This document shows, in pieces, positions 16,860 through 25,949 of a stretch of DNA of 57,735 nt. Within the stretch, counting starts at the first letter, position 1, and each line of letters opens with the position of its first letter. The notes under the pieces are model-generated. The model worked only from the letters and a program-made list of their open reading frames with translations, was not told where the DNA came from and searched no databases. The DNA is from Campylobacterales bacterium (GTDB taxonomy: Bacteria > Campylobacterota > Campylobacteria > Campylobacterales > Sulfurimonadaceae): positions 1 to 57,735 of the forward strand of contig JACUTT010000009.1 of NCBI GenBank assembly GCA_014859655.1, given 5' to 3'. Position numbers and translations under genes: made by a program.

Positions 16860-18205
16860 TATTTGCCCAGACAGAAGCTGCCGAACATCTTGTCGAGCAT
16901 CTCGCCGTGTTCGTAGGGACGGGTGATCGAGGAGATCTCTTTGATCGCCATGTTCATATGGAAGGAGAAGATCTCCAGCTCCTGCTCTTGCAGAGGACTT
17001 TTCGCCTCTTCTATCTCGTTCAGGGCTTTTTTGACGGCATTGATCTGTCGCGCGGAGATCAGCATCATCTCGTCCGAGACGTTTTTTCCATCCATGATCT
17101 TTTCGAGTACTTTTATCAGCTCTCTGGCACTCTCTTTGCAGCTGAGTTCTATGGGTGCGTAGGCTTCTATCGCTTTGGCATCAAAGCTGCGCGGAAGATC
17201 CGTCTTGTTAAGTAGGCAGACGATGGCTTTTTCTTCTTTATACTGCTCTATTAACGCGACGATCTTGCTGTCCTCTTCGTCAAAAAGACGCGAACCGTCG
17301 AAGAGACAGACAACGATGTCGCTCTGCTCTATCGCTTCGATGCTGCGTTCGATGCCGATGCGCTCGATCTCGTCGTTGGCGTTTCGTATCCCTGCGGTGT
17401 CTACCATGCGGATCAGGTGTGTGCCTATCTTGACCTCTTCTTCGATCGTATCGCGGGTTGTGCCGGCGATCTCGGAGACGATGGCGCGTTTGTAGTTGAG
17501 TAGAACGTTTAGAAGCGAGCTTTTGCCTACATTGGGTTTGCCGATGATCGCGACCTTGAAGCCCTGCATCAGACCTGCGCGGCTCTGGCTGGCCTGCAGG
17601 GTGTCGCTCAGACGAAGACGCAAGCCCTCAAGGCGTGAGAGTATCTGGTCTATGAGGTCTTGGGGAAGGTCCTCTTCGGCGTAGTCGATCGTCACTTCCG
17701 AATAGGCCAGAATGTGCAAAAGCTCATCACGCACATCTTCGACATAGCCTTTCAGCTCGCCCTTCATCTGTTTGGCAAGGATCTTTGCCGCGTCTTCGCT
17801 TTTGGCTTCGATGAGCTGGGCAATCGCTTCGGCTTCGGTCAGGTCGATGCGCCCGTTCATAAAGGCCCGTTTTGAAAACTCGCCCGGCTGGGCCAGTCGT
17901 GCGCCGGCACTCACAACGGCATTAAGCACCTGCTCGGCGACGATCTTGCCGCCGTGGCACTGAAACTCAACGATATCTTCGGCCGTAAAACTATTGGGAC
18001 CTTTAAAATAGATGACAATCGCCTCGTCTATCAACTCATCACAGAGATTGTAGAGCGGAGTCAAGGTGGCATGGCGGGTTTTGAGATCGGGTTTTTTGCA
18101 GAGTCTTCGTGCTATAGGGAGGGCATCTTCGCCGCTAAGGCGAATGATGGAGATCGAACCGATACCGTATGCTGTCGCAACAGCTGCTATTGTATCGCTG
18201 TGCAT
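16859..18205 (-). CDS. mnmE: tRNA modification GTPase MnmE
   Basis: With MnmG it installs the carboxymethylaminomethyl group on wobble uridine of certain tRNAs. The 448-residue protein has the N-terminal folate-binding region (SIIRLSGEDAL), the G domain with GKPNVGKSS, GTTRDT, DTAG and NKTD in order, and the C-terminal cysteine motif CLGK (C[IL]GK in the family). It lies between jag and ruvX in a tight minus-strand operon. Confidence 0.97.
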   Translation of the reverse strand: MHSDTIAAVATAYGIGSISIIRLSGEDALPIARRLCKKPDLKTRHATLTPLYNLCDELIDEAIVIYFKGPNSFTAEDIVEFQCHGGKIVAEQVLNAVVSAGARLAQPGEFSKRAFMNGRIDLTEAEAIAQLIEAKSEDAAKILAKQMKGELKGYVEDVRDELLHILAYSEVTIDYAEEDLPQDLIDQILSRLEGLRLRLSDTLQASQSRAGLMQGFKVAIIGKPNVGKSSLLNVLLNYKRAIVSEIAGTTRDTIEEEVKIGTHLIRMVDTAGIRNANDEIERIGIERSIEAIEQSDIVVCLFDGSRLFDEEDSKIVALIEQYKEEKAIVCLLNKTDLPRSFDAKAIEAYAPIELSCKESARELIKVLEKIMDGKNVSDEMMLISARQINAVKKALNEIEEAKSPLQEQELEIFSFHMNMAIKEISSITRPYEHGEMLDKMFGSFCLGK

Positions 18206-18211
18206 CGTCTG

Positions 18212-19285
18212 CTAATAACTTTCGTTGTTAAAAGAGTTCACAATGATAAATTTTGCACCGTCACGCGTTGAGCGGATGGCAACATATTTGTCCGGATAGG
18301 CAGTGCGCAGTTCGCGCAGCGCGATCTGCACCAGAACACCGTCGAGTATCTTGGTCTGTGCCCGGCCATCACGGTCGATGTTGGCATAGACTGCTTCGAG
18401 GTACTTGCAGATCATCTCTTCCTGGTTTTTCAAGAACTCGGCGATCTCAAGGCGAAGCTGGAGTTGGTAAGTGGCATTGATCCAGTTGTAGAGCATGTAG
18501 GAGAGCGCCTTATAGCGGTAACCCTCTTTGCCGATCAGCAGCGCCGCGTCCTTGCCGGTAAACTCGATCAGGATAGTCTTCTCGTCATACTGGCAGACCT
18601 TGATCGCGTCGATATCAAAACAGATATTTTTGAAGAGCAGATCGACCTTCTCCTGTATCTCCGCGGCAACCTCGCTTGGCGTGCAGTTCTCTTCAAAACA
18701 ACTGTCGATCGCCTGTTTTGAACGTGCAGAAGAGCTGTAGGTGCTTACCAGCTGCTGGTGGATCTCGTCATGTGAGGCATCGCTGATCTCGGTCTCTTCT
18801 CCGATGTAGACCTCTTCATCCTCGTCGGCATAGATGTCCGAACCGTCATAATCGTCTTCTTCCTGATCCGTTACAAAAGATGCGGGCATAATGATATCGC
18901 TATGCGAAGCGTGTGCCCGCTTAACCTCTTTGAAGGATTGCTGCTTTGGCTTTTCGCTTCTTGAGACTTTTATCGGCTCGGCCTTTGTTCTTGGCTCGGC
19001 TTTGATCTGCGGAGTTGTCTTCGTCTGTTCAGATTTTGAAACCGGCTCCGCTTTGCTCAGAGGTTCGGCCTTGCGCTCGTGCTCGACTCTGGCCTTCGGC
19101 TCGGCTTTCACCGCCTCGACAACTTTACATGCGGCAACGATTATCGCCGGTTTTTTGAACATCCCGAAGAGTCCGCTTTTAGGGACCTGGATGACTTCTA
19201 TATTGAGTTGTGTGATAGAACATGACAATTTTTTAGCGGCCTGAGAGTAGGCCCCTTCTAATGTCTCAGCTTCTATTCTAACCAT
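18212..19285 (-). CDS. jag: RNA-binding protein Jag (SpoIIIJ-associated, KhpB)
   Basis: The 357-residue protein has the Jag_N domain (VRIEAETLEGAYSQA; SGLFGMFKKP near 38-47), a long charged linker of repeated KAEP/SKAEP and acidic clusters (about residues 75-180), a KH-like domain (IGKEGYRYKALSYML) and an R3H domain near the C-terminus. It follows yidC directly, as in many bacteria, and may act on membrane-protein mRNAs or cell-wall regulation. The low-complexity linker is the variable part. Confidence 0.93.
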   Translation of the reverse strand: MVRIEAETLEGAYSQAAKKLSCSITQLNIEVIQVPKSGLFGMFKKPAIIVAACKVVEAVKAEPKARVEHERKAEPLSKAEPVSKSEQTKTTPQIKAEPRTKAEPIKVSRSEKPKQQSFKEVKRAHASHSDIIMPASFVTDQEEDDYDGSDIYADEDEEVYIGEETEISDASHDEIHQQLVSTYSSSARSKQAIDSCFEENCTPSEVAAEIQEKVDLLFKNICFDIDAIKVCQYDEKTILIEFTGKDAALLIGKEGYRYKALSYMLYNWINATYQLQLRLEIAEFLKNQEEMICKYLEAVYANIDRDGRAQTKILDGVLVQIALRELRTAYPDKYVAIRSTRDGAKFIIVNSFNNESY

Positions 19286-19288
19286 AAT

Positions 19289-20878
19289 CTATTCCTCTTT
19301 AGCCTTCTTGTGGGCTTCGAATTTTTTATTAACTACAAATTGCTGTGCGATAGAAAAAATATTATTGACTGTCCAGTACAGAACAAGTCCTGCAGGGAAT
19401 GTTACAAAGAAAAATGTAAAGATAAGTGGTAAAAATTTAAATATCTTTTCTTGCAATGGATCGGTAAAATTGCTTGGCGTAATACGCTGCTGATAATACA
19501 TCGTCGCACCCATCAGGATAGGCAGGATAAAGTAAGGGTCCATATGCGCCAGATCCGTGATCCACAGTGCCCACTCGGCACCTTTTAGTTCTACAGCGTT
19601 TAATAATACCCTATAAATCGCAAAAAATACAGGGATTTGCAGCAGAAGCGGCAGACATCCGCCTAGAGGATTAGCCCCGTGCTTCTTGTAAAGCTCCATA
19701 ACTGCTGCATTCATACGCTGAGGATCACCCTTATACTTTGCCTGAAGCTCTTTTACTTTTGGTGACACCTCTTTGAGCTTTTGCATAGAGACCATCCCCT
19801 TGAAAGTCAGAGGAAAAAGCACCAGACGGATAATAATCGTCAGCAGGACAATCGCCCAGCCCCAGTTGCCCACGTAGTCGTGTAGGAACATCAGCAACTG
19901 GAAAAGAGGCGCTGCTGCGAAGGTGAACCAACCGTACTCGATCGCATTAACCAGGTCGGGATTGATCGCGTGCAGGATCTTATAATCTTTTGGTCCGATG
20001 TATCCGTTGAAAGCAAACTCTTTCATTCCGTCCATATAGACAACAGGATTGTTCTCGCGGTCCTTGTCAATCTTGACCGTGATGTCTTTGTCTATGCCGT
20101 AAAATATCGAGGCGAAATATTGTGAAAACGATGAGGCAAGATTGACATTGTTATAAGAGGTCAGTCCCTCGGCATCGCCGTCTTCTATAATCGTGATCAG
20201 GTGATCGCCGGTATCAACCATCGCCCCTTCCACCGTCATCATCTGTTTGTCCGAGAAGGTCGGGTGCATGCCCAGATAGACGAAATAGCGCATATCCTCG
20301 CTCAGGCTGATCTTCACGTCATAATGGCCGTCGCTGTAGAACTTAAGTTCTTTTGTCACGCTCAACTGAGAAAGTTTCTGCGTCAACACGACCGATACTG
20401 AACCTTCTGTTATGTTGGCCTCTTTGATGCTTGAGCTATAGGGAGTCTTTATCGCCTCGGCATTGAGTGCCTTGTCGGCAAAACGGATGTAAAGAGGTTT
20501 TGCCCCTGTTTCTGCCACCAGTTTTGCATTTCCCGTCTCTTCATCAAAAAACTTCTTCTCCAACATCTCTTTTTGAGAGATGCGCCCCAGCGTATCTATC
20601 GTCAAAATATAATTGGTACCGATCAAGGTTGTCAGGATCGCATCGTCCGCGGATGCTGTAGCTGCAGAGACACTCCCTACAGGCTCCGACTCCGAAGAAT
20701 TTGCGCCAAGTGAGGCCACATCTGTTGAACTCTGTTTCAGCGTGGCTGACTTGGCCGTAGTATTTTGGTCCGTTTCAAGCTCTTTTGGCGGAAATATGGC
20801 GGTATAGGCCATAAAAAAGACAAATGATACGGTAAATGCGAGTATTAATCTTTGATTTGAGGTCATTTTTTCTAACAC
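19289..20878 (-). CDS. yidC: Membrane protein insertase YidC
   Basis: The 529-residue protein has an N-terminal signal-anchor helix (residues 10-27), a periplasmic beta domain to about residue 320, and the conserved five-helix insertase core (WAIVLLTIIIRLVLFPLTFK with the hydrophilic-groove arginine, then GGCLPLLLQIPVFFAIYRVL). It inserts inner-membrane proteins with or without SecYEG. The C-terminus is lysine-rich, as needed for ribosome contact. It overlaps the yidD stop by seven bases. Confidence 0.97.
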   Translation of the reverse strand: MLEKMTSNQRLILAFTVSFVFFMAYTAIFPPKELETDQNTTAKSATLKQSSTDVASLGANSSESEPVGSVSAATASADDAILTTLIGTNYILTIDTLGRISQKEMLEKKFFDEETGNAKLVAETGAKPLYIRFADKALNAEAIKTPYSSSIKEANITEGSVSVVLTQKLSQLSVTKELKFYSDGHYDVKISLSEDMRYFVYLGMHPTFSDKQMMTVEGAMVDTGDHLITIIEDGDAEGLTSYNNVNLASSFSQYFASIFYGIDKDITVKIDKDRENNPVVYMDGMKEFAFNGYIGPKDYKILHAINPDLVNAIEYGWFTFAAAPLFQLLMFLHDYVGNWGWAIVLLTIIIRLVLFPLTFKGMVSMQKLKEVSPKVKELQAKYKGDPQRMNAAVMELYKKHGANPLGGCLPLLLQIPVFFAIYRVLLNAVELKGAEWALWITDLAHMDPYFILPILMGATMYYQQRITPSNFTDPLQEKIFKFLPLIFTFFFVTFPAGLVLYWTVNNIFSIAQQFVVNKKFEAHKKAKEE

Positions 20879-21204
20879 GATCTGCCTTTGGAGAAGTTTT
20901 TAATAATATAGTACTGTTTGTCCCCCTTAGGGACGAACCAATATTTAATAGGCGCTATTTTATCTTTTTTAATCTTACAACTTAGTTTGTTGGTCAAAGG
21001 ATAGTCAATTCCACCTTTAAAAAGCTGGTTGCAGCGCAGTATGCGTAAAAAAGATTGGGGGAATGCGATGTAGAGAGGATTGTTTTCGAATTGCCATCTG
21101 GCGTATTCAGAGCAGGAGGGGTAGTAGCGGCAAGAGCCGTACCCGATCAGTGTAAAAAATCTTTGATAAACCGTTAATAATTTAAGAAGAAGTTTTCGAA
21201 TCAC
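20872..21204 (-). CDS. yidD: Membrane protein insertion efficiency factor YidD
   Basis: The 110-residue protein has the YidD signature CRYYPSCSEYA near residue 25 and starts at GTG 21204. The gene overlaps rnpA by 23 bases upstream and yidC by seven bases downstream, the standard rpmH-rnpA-yidD-yidC order. At 110 residues it is longer than many YidD proteins (70-90) through a basic C-terminal tail of unknown role. Confidence 0.93.
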   Translation of the reverse strand: MIRKLLLKLLTVYQRFFTLIGYGSCRYYPSCSEYARWQFENNPLYIAFPQSFLRILRCNQLFKGGIDYPLTNKLSCKIKKDKIAPIKYWFVPKGDKQYYIIKNFSKGRSC

Positions 21205-21529
21205 TAATCAACCCGCCTACTCGCTTAAGGGCTTTTTCGATATCAGCCTTTAGCTCTTCATATGAAGTTTGCCTTATCGGCTCTTTTGCAACAAAGACAT
21301 ATGTACCACTGTTCAGTTGCGGAGAAAACTCCAGGAACAGGGCACGCAAACGGCGTTTTGCACGGTTTCTAAAAACCGCGTTGCCTACTTTTTTGCTGGC
21401 TGTAAAGCCTTTTTTGTACTCTCTATCTTTAAGATAAAAAAGTACTAAGGACTTGGCGTGCGCCGCCTTACCTTTTTTATAAACTAGCTGAAACTCTTTG
21501 GGGAGTTTCAGTCGTTCAAAACGGTCTAT
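21182..21529 (-). CDS. rnpA: Ribonuclease P protein component, no canonical start codon
   Basis: The minus-strand frame between rpmH and yidD reads [19 protein letters not shown], then the RnpA signature [16 protein letters not shown], and ends at 21182. This is the protein subunit of RNase P, which trims tRNA 5' ends. The frame opens after a TAA at 21542-21544 and contains no ATG, GTG or TTG before the signature. I place the start at an ATA at 21529, which overlaps the rpmH TAG in the manner of ATGA overlaps; the exact start is uncertain. The 115-residue length is normal. Confidence 0.85.
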   Translation of the reverse strand: MDRFERLKLPKEFQLVYKKGKAAHAKSLVLFYLKDREYKKGFTASKKVGNAVFRNRAKRRLRALFLEFSPQLNSGTYVFVAKEPIRQTSYEELKADIEKALKRVGGLISDSKTSS

Positions 21530-21660
21530 ACAGTTAAGCTCTTACGCCCTTTTGCACGGCGTCTATTGATAATTCTACGACCATTTTTTGTAGCCATACG
21601 TGTACGGAAACCGTGTGTGCGTTTACGAGGTGTAGAATGGGGTTGATAAGTACGTTTCAT
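21526..21660 (-). CDS. rpmH: 50S ribosomal protein L34
   Basis: The 44-residue, very basic protein starts [18 protein letters not shown] and contains [18 protein letters not shown], the full L34 pattern. It is the first gene of the minus-strand rpmH-rnpA-yidD-yidC-jag-mnmE-ruvX operon. The ribosome site AGAAGGA lies nine bases before ATG 21660. Confidence 0.97.
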   Translation of the reverse strand: MKRTYQPHSTPRKRTHGFRTRMATKNGRRIINRRRAKGRKSLTV

Positions 21661-21727
21661 ATAAGCGTCCTTCTATAAGTTTTAATCGTGCAATATTAGT
21701 GAAATTTTACTTACAGCCTTCTTAGTA

Positions 21728-21733
21728 ATTATA
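21728..21733 (-). promoter_or_regulatory. -10 box of the rpmH operon
   Basis: A perfect TATAAT on the minus strand lies about 65 bases before rpmH, with a TTGCAA about 14 bases further upstream (short spacer). No other promoter-like element was seen between rpmH and yigZ. Confidence 0.5.
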
Positions 21734-21769
21734 AATTAACCCTACATTTGCAAAAACAGCCTCTGCCCT

Positions 21770-22348
21770 CTAAGCTTTTAGCACAAAAAGACGCTGGTTT
21801 TCAGAAAAAAATTCTTCCCATTGCGTCTTTTCTGCGCTTAGCGTAAATACCGCGCCCGTCTCGTCAAAAGTCTTGTTCTTTATCTTTATAGCACTCTGCT
21901 CAAGCTTGTACTCTATGATGCCTATATCACTGTAAAGAGCAGAAATCGTATACGTCTCCTCTTTGACATAGGGTAGGAACTCACTCTGCGAAATCACAAG
22001 ATTGCAAGCATCCGAGTAGGCTCTGACCAGACCGCCTGTGCCCAGCTTTGTCCCGCCGAAATAGCGTACGATAATCACAGCAGCGTTGATAAGCTCGTTT
22101 CCCGCCAAAACAGCAAGCGTCGGCTTGCCCGAAGTCCCCTTGGGTTCGCCGTCATCGGAGGAGTGTTCTACGATCTGATCGAATGCATTGATATAGCGCC
22201 AGGCTACAACAAAGTGGCGTGCCTTCGGGTGTTCTGTTTTGAGCTGTGCCAGCACCTCATTGTAGATATGATAAGGCACAAGATGGGCAATAAATTTTGA
22301 CTGTTTCACTTCCAAGGTCTGCACGGTATGTTCTGTCACAAATTTCAT
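21770..22348 (-). CDS. YigZ/IMPACT family protein
   Basis: The family is represented by E. coli YigZ and eukaryotic IMPACT, possibly ribosome-associated. Motifs: KQSKFIAHL near the start, then KARHFVVAWRY, SSDDGEPKGTSGKP, and RYFGGTKLGTGGL. I take ATG 22348 (MKFVTEHTVQ); the frame continues to 22444, but those residues would overlap the start of the divergent mutY. The two genes share a 42-base divergent promoter region. Confidence 0.88.
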   Translation of the reverse strand: MKFVTEHTVQTLEVKQSKFIAHLVPYHIYNEVLAQLKTEHPKARHFVVAWRYINAFDQIVEHSSDDGEPKGTSGKPTLAVLAGNELINAAVIIVRYFGGTKLGTGGLVRAYSDACNLVISQSEFLPYVKEETYTISALYSDIGIIEYKLEQSAIKIKNKTFDETGAVFTLSAEKTQWEEFFSENQRLFVLKA

Positions 22349-22390
22349 GATGAAAGTGTAACGCATTAAAAGTTTTGTTACACTTGCGGC

Positions 22391-23347
22391 ATGAAAAAAG
22401 CCTACAAACTCTTCTATAAATGGTATGAAAAAAATGGGCGCCATGATCTTCCCTGGCGTCTCAGTAGCGATCCCTACAGAATCTGGGTCAGCGAGATCAT
22501 GCTTCAGCAGACACAGGTGAAGACTGTTCTTGCGCGCTTCTATTTTCCTTTTTTAAAGGCCTTTCCCAGCTTAGAAACGCTGGCCAACGCAAGTGAAGAC
22601 GAGGTGCTTAAAATGTGGGAAGGGTTAGGCTACTACACCCGTGCGCGCAATCTCCATAAAAGCGCAAAGCTCTGCGCTTCGGTACTTCCGCAGAGTGTCC
22701 ATGAGCTGACAGCCCTTCCCGGGATAGGCAGAAGCACCGCGCATGCTATAGCCGCCTTTGCCTACAAAACGCCACTTCCCATTATGGACGCCAATGTAAA
22801 ACGGATACTCTGCAGGTTCTATGGACTCAAAAAGGCCGGCGAAAAGCTCCTTTGGGAAAAGGCTTATGATTTTTTTGATGCCGAGCACCCCTACGATTTC
22901 AACCAGGCGATAATGGATTTGGGTGCTAGTGTCTGCATGGCCAAGGCGGCTCTGTGTCACGAGTGCCCCTTTGCATCTTTGTGCATGGCAGTTGATGATC
23001 CGCTGGCCTATCCCCAAAAAAAAGTTAAAAAAAGCACACCCGTTCGCCGCAAACAGATCGTCATTCACCGGCATCAGGGAAGATTTGCTCTTAAACAGAG
23101 AGATACCCGCTTTTTAAACGGTCTTTGGGGATTTAGCGAATATGAACAGAGTGATGCGATCACCACAACGCAGAAGCTGGGCGAGATTGTCCAGGTCTAT
23201 TCGCATTTCAGACTCGAAGCCGAGGTCTATCTGCGCCAGGCCCATATAGAAGAGCATGAGTGGTTCACGCTTGAGGAGATAAATAAACTGGCCCTCTCAA
23301 GAGCTGACCACAAAGCACTCGCCTTGTTAGACATGTCCGAAAAATAG
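22391..23347 (+). CDS. mutY: A/G-specific adenine glycosylase MutY
   Basis: MutY removes adenine mispaired with 8-oxoguanine. The 318-residue protein has the N-terminal LPWR/EIMLQQTQV substrate region (catalytic Glu), the helix-hairpin-helix LPGIGRSTA near 110 with the aspartate of IMDANVKR, and the iron-sulfur motif C-x6-C-x2-C-x5-C at about 178-194. The C-terminal MutT-like domain is short but present (FRLEAEVYL). Its end overlaps the convergent outer-membrane gene by 21 bases. Confidence 0.95.
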   Translation: MKKAYKLFYKWYEKNGRHDLPWRLSSDPYRIWVSEIMLQQTQVKTVLARFYFPFLKAFPSLETLANASEDEVLKMWEGLGYYTRARNLHKSAKLCASVLPQSVHELTALPGIGRSTAHAIAAFAYKTPLPIMDANVKRILCRFYGLKKAGEKLLWEKAYDFFDAEHPYDFNQAIMDLGASVCMAKAALCHECPFASLCMAVDDPLAYPQKKVKKSTPVRRKQIVIHRHQGRFALKQRDTRFLNGLWGFSEYEQSDAITTTQKLGEIVQVYSHFRLEAEVYLRQAHIEEHEWFTLEEINKLALSRADHKALALLDMSEK

Positions 23348-24517
23348 GTCGATCTTGAAATAGATATTATAGTTGGGGCGGTAGTCGTGCTGCTCATGAT
23401 AGTTCACCCCCGGGCCTATCTCATAAAATAGCCAAGGCTTGAAGATGTTTTCCCTCCAGCCAATAGAGAAAAAATAGTTGAAGACCCTGTTTTCTTCTGC
23501 TATAACAGGCCCGGCAGGTGTAAGCCGTGTATGTTGATAATGCGTGCTCGCGTTAGAACCGAACGTGCTGCTAAGTCCCCGGCTTTTGCACGGGTTCCAG
23601 AACCACTGGACAAACCCGTCATAGCGCATCCCGTTCACTCCAGACTCTGTGCCCCGGTCAAACAAAAAACGCAATAAGGTATGTTCGCTTGTCGGGATGT
23701 CAAGATAGAGCTCCGTTATCTCGGAAAATTCATCTTTGAGCGAGTAGGTGAAGGTCTGCACCGGCTCAAAACGCCACTTTTCAAACTTTTTTTCATAACG
23801 ATAGCGTGCTCTTGCAAAAGGGTCTACACCTCTGAAGCCTATCGAGTATTTCGGCTTGATCGAGAACTTTTCTTTTGCGAAGATGTCAACTCCGATCGAG
23901 GGAGAGTTATCTTTGCCGGTTGCACTAATATTTTTTGCATTGTCATCATTAAAATCCTCGATAAAAAGTCTTAAACGCTTTTTACTGCGCCCTAGACCCA
24001 GACGCGCACGAACAGTAACTTCACTCGTATCTTCCTCAAGCGAATTGTATCTTTGCATAAAACTCACCCGGACATAAGACCTGTCTCTCTGTTCTAAGAG
24101 TTTTCGGGTAAGGAAGAACTCATCGATCTCTTTGTCCTCAAGAACCGCTTCGTTTTCAGATTGAAGCAGTTTTTCCACGCCCTGGCTCTTCTGGGCAGGT
24201 TCTTCTTGGCTAAGGTCACCATCCGTGGGTGATAAAATAGCAGAACTGTTTGTCTCTGAGATGATGATAACGCGTTTCTCCTGCAAGTGCGAAGAGTTCT
24301 CATCCTCGCCAAAATATTCATAAATACCCACGATCATACCATCTATGCTCACGCCCCACTCACGGACCTTGCCGTCAAAATAGCTGTGATAATCATCAAT
24401 ATAACTGCGTTCGGAATTTAGGCTTGCATTATCTTCCCGTGATGCATCGGCATAGAGGACAATAAGAAAGCACAAGAGAAAGAGAAGTTTCATAAATATA
24501 AAGTAACTCTTTTTCAT
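23327..24517 (-). CDS. Predicted outer-membrane beta-barrel protein, unknown function
   Basis: The 396-residue protein starts with a signal sequence (MKKSYFIFMKLLFLL..., cleavage near residue 25). Residues 30-140 are acidic and probably disordered. The rest alternates polar and aromatic residues in short strands (RYRYEKKFEKWRFEPVQTFTY; YNIYFKIDLFF at the end), as in outer-membrane barrels. I recognise no named porin family. It has no operon partner other than the decayed gene upstream. A second possible start is the internal ATG at 24493. Confidence 0.7.
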   Translation of the reverse strand: MKKSYFIFMKLLFLLCFLIVLYADASREDNASLNSERSYIDDYHSYFDGKVREWGVSIDGMIVGIYEYFGEDENSSHLQEKRVIIISETNSSAILSPTDGDLSQEEPAQKSQGVEKLLQSENEAVLEDKEIDEFFLTRKLLEQRDRSYVRVSFMQRYNSLEEDTSEVTVRARLGLGRSKKRLRLFIEDFNDDNAKNISATGKDNSPSIGVDIFAKEKFSIKPKYSIGFRGVDPFARARYRYEKKFEKWRFEPVQTFTYSLKDEFSEITELYLDIPTSEHTLLRFLFDRGTESGVNGMRYDGFVQWFWNPCKSRGLSSTFGSNASTHYQHTRLTPAGPVIAEENRVFNYFFSIGWRENIFKPWLFYEIGPGVNYHEQHDYRPNYNIYFKIDLFFGHV

Positions 24518-24574
24518 GTTATTTTTGCTTAATTACGCAATAAGCGTGCTTTTATACTCTTTGTCTCTTGAGAG

Positions 24575-25194
24575 TCAAGGCAGTTCATCTGAAACAAAAT
24601 ACACAAAATCGGCCGAACCGAGTCGTACAGTCGGGGAATTTTGAGGCAGAATCGCTGCAAAGGGCTTTGCTGAAAGACGGGTAAAGCGCATATTTGAACC
24701 CAATCCCAACTCCAAATGAAGCGCTCTTATAAAGACGATTAGCTTGTCTTTATCGCTTTTAAGAACCGTTCTACGCGCGCTCTGCATGCCCTTCTTCTTC
24801 TCCCAAGCGACCTGGCACGGTACATCCTTTTTAGGCAGTGCGCTTCGCTTTGACCCTCGAGCAGAGCATGGCAGTGCGAGAGAAAAGGCGCACGCATCTT
24901 CTGGTGCACGCTTACATTCAGATCAGGTTCCTGATAAAAACTTGTCTCTGAGGCATTCATCTCGGCCAGCTGTTGCAGTGAGATCTTTTTGCGCTCTTGC
25001 TTGCTTAGATTGATCCCGCACATCTCTCTCCTGAGCTCTTTAAGCGCCTAATGGATCGGTTTGAAGCTTGTGCACTCAAAACCGATATTTTTCTCCCAGG
25101 CTATCTGTTCAAGAAGGCTATGCTGAGAAATCTCACGGACTTCTCTCAAAAAGAACACAAGTTCTTTCTCTTTTTGGCCGATCCGATGACTTAA
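24575..25194 (-). pseudogene. Decayed gene: in-frame stop plus one-base frameshift
   Basis: On the minus strand an open frame with RIGQKEKELVFFLREV and EQIAWEKNIGFECTSF reaches a TAG at 25048-25050. The same frame continues from ATG 25023 (AGGAGAG just before) through KKISLQQLAEMNASETSF to about 24830, where reading passes to the next frame (PKKDVPCQVAWEKKK...) and ends at 24575. One A added to the AAAAA run near 24830 would restore it. The repeated WEK...C pattern suggests one roughly 200-residue protein with cysteines. No start codon is left upstream. I do not recognise the family. Confidence 0.55.
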
Positions 25195-25323
25195 TTATAG
25201 GGGCTGCGCACACGCATTTAAAAAAAAGGACGACACATACGAGGGCACAAAAGTGGTAGACTCTTGGCTTCATGAGATTCCTTGGGGAATAGTGTTATAA
25301 TCATAGTATGTTTCCATAAACTC

Positions 25324-25336
25324 TAGGGCACCTCTA
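25324..25336. mobile_element. Solitary end of the GGGCACC element
   Basis: TAGGGCACCTCTA matches the terminal 12-13 bases of the dispersed element but the rest is absent. It lies about 20 bases before the start of the gene at 25355. A 13-base match could be chance, though other copies are nearby. Confidence 0.35.
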
Positions 25337-25354
25337 TACATTTAGCAAAAAAGT

Positions 25355-25798
25355 ATGACTATGAAATTTTTATTCAATCTAAAACATTACCTCTATACAA
25401 GTCTGAGAGAGGTACTTGTTTACCATCACAACTCCCTGGAGTTTCGTGCCAAGACCTTTGCTCTGATCATCTCGGCAAATTCTTATCCTACGGAATGTGC
25501 CTACGATCTTGTGTATGAAGCGGGTATGCAGATCTACAAGGACAAGGAGAGAGCAAAGATGCTTCTTCTGACTACGCGTGAGTACGTCAACAAAGTCCAT
25601 AAAAAAAACGGGCTCTTTATTGACGATCTTGTTGAAGATATCCGCATCGAAGTGCGGCAGATTCCCCGGTTTGTCTCCAAGATTGATATTTCACTTTTGG
25701 AGCCTATCGTCGAATGCAGCGTGGATGAAGACACCTCGACGTATCAGATACGGATGCTTGATTTTCTGTCGGGATTAAAAGAGGAGAGATCAAAATGA
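25355..25798 (+). CDS. Unknown small alpha-helical protein
   Basis: The 147-residue protein is helical and charged, without signal or membrane helices; a second ATG six bases in is an alternative start, and neither has a strong ribosome site. Text such as REYVNKVHKKNGLFIDDLVEDIR and a mixed acidic tail look coding. It overlaps the lipoprotein gene at 25795 by four bases (ATGA), so the two are likely co-translated. No family recognised. Confidence 0.6.
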   Translation: MTMKFLFNLKHYLYTSLREVLVYHHNSLEFRAKTFALIISANSYPTECAYDLVYEAGMQIYKDKERAKMLLLTTREYVNKVHKKNGLFIDDLVEDIRIEVRQIPRFVSKIDISLLEPIVECSVDEDTSTYQIRMLDFLSGLKEERSK

Positions 25799-25938
25799 GA
25801 AACAATCTTAAGATAGTCGTTTTACTGGGAGCGAGCCTGCTTCTGCTAAGTGCTTGCGCAGAAGAGGCCGAGCCTTACCAGGAGGTAAACAGGAGCATTT
25901 CAGTTTCCCAGGAAAAAGGGCAGATCGATACGCACTGA
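25795..25938 (+). CDS. Very small predicted lipoprotein
   Basis: The 47-residue product begins MRNNLKIVVLLGASLLLLSAC, a good lipoprotein signal with the cysteine at residue 21; the mature peptide is only about 27 residues and acidic. The start codon overlaps the upstream stop. It ends 12 bases before the convergent rhodanese stop. The size is near the limit for a functional lipoprotein, so it may be a truncated remnant of a longer gene. Confidence 0.5.
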   Translation: MRNNLKIVVLLGASLLLLSACAEEAEPYQEVNRSISVSQEKGQIDTH

Positions 25939-25949
25939 TCTTTTGGAAC

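Noticed and set aside
25051-25194. 47-codon plus-strand frame starting MDRFEACALK
   Set aside because: The minus strand of the same stretch continues in frame with the decayed gene downstream, which explains it better.
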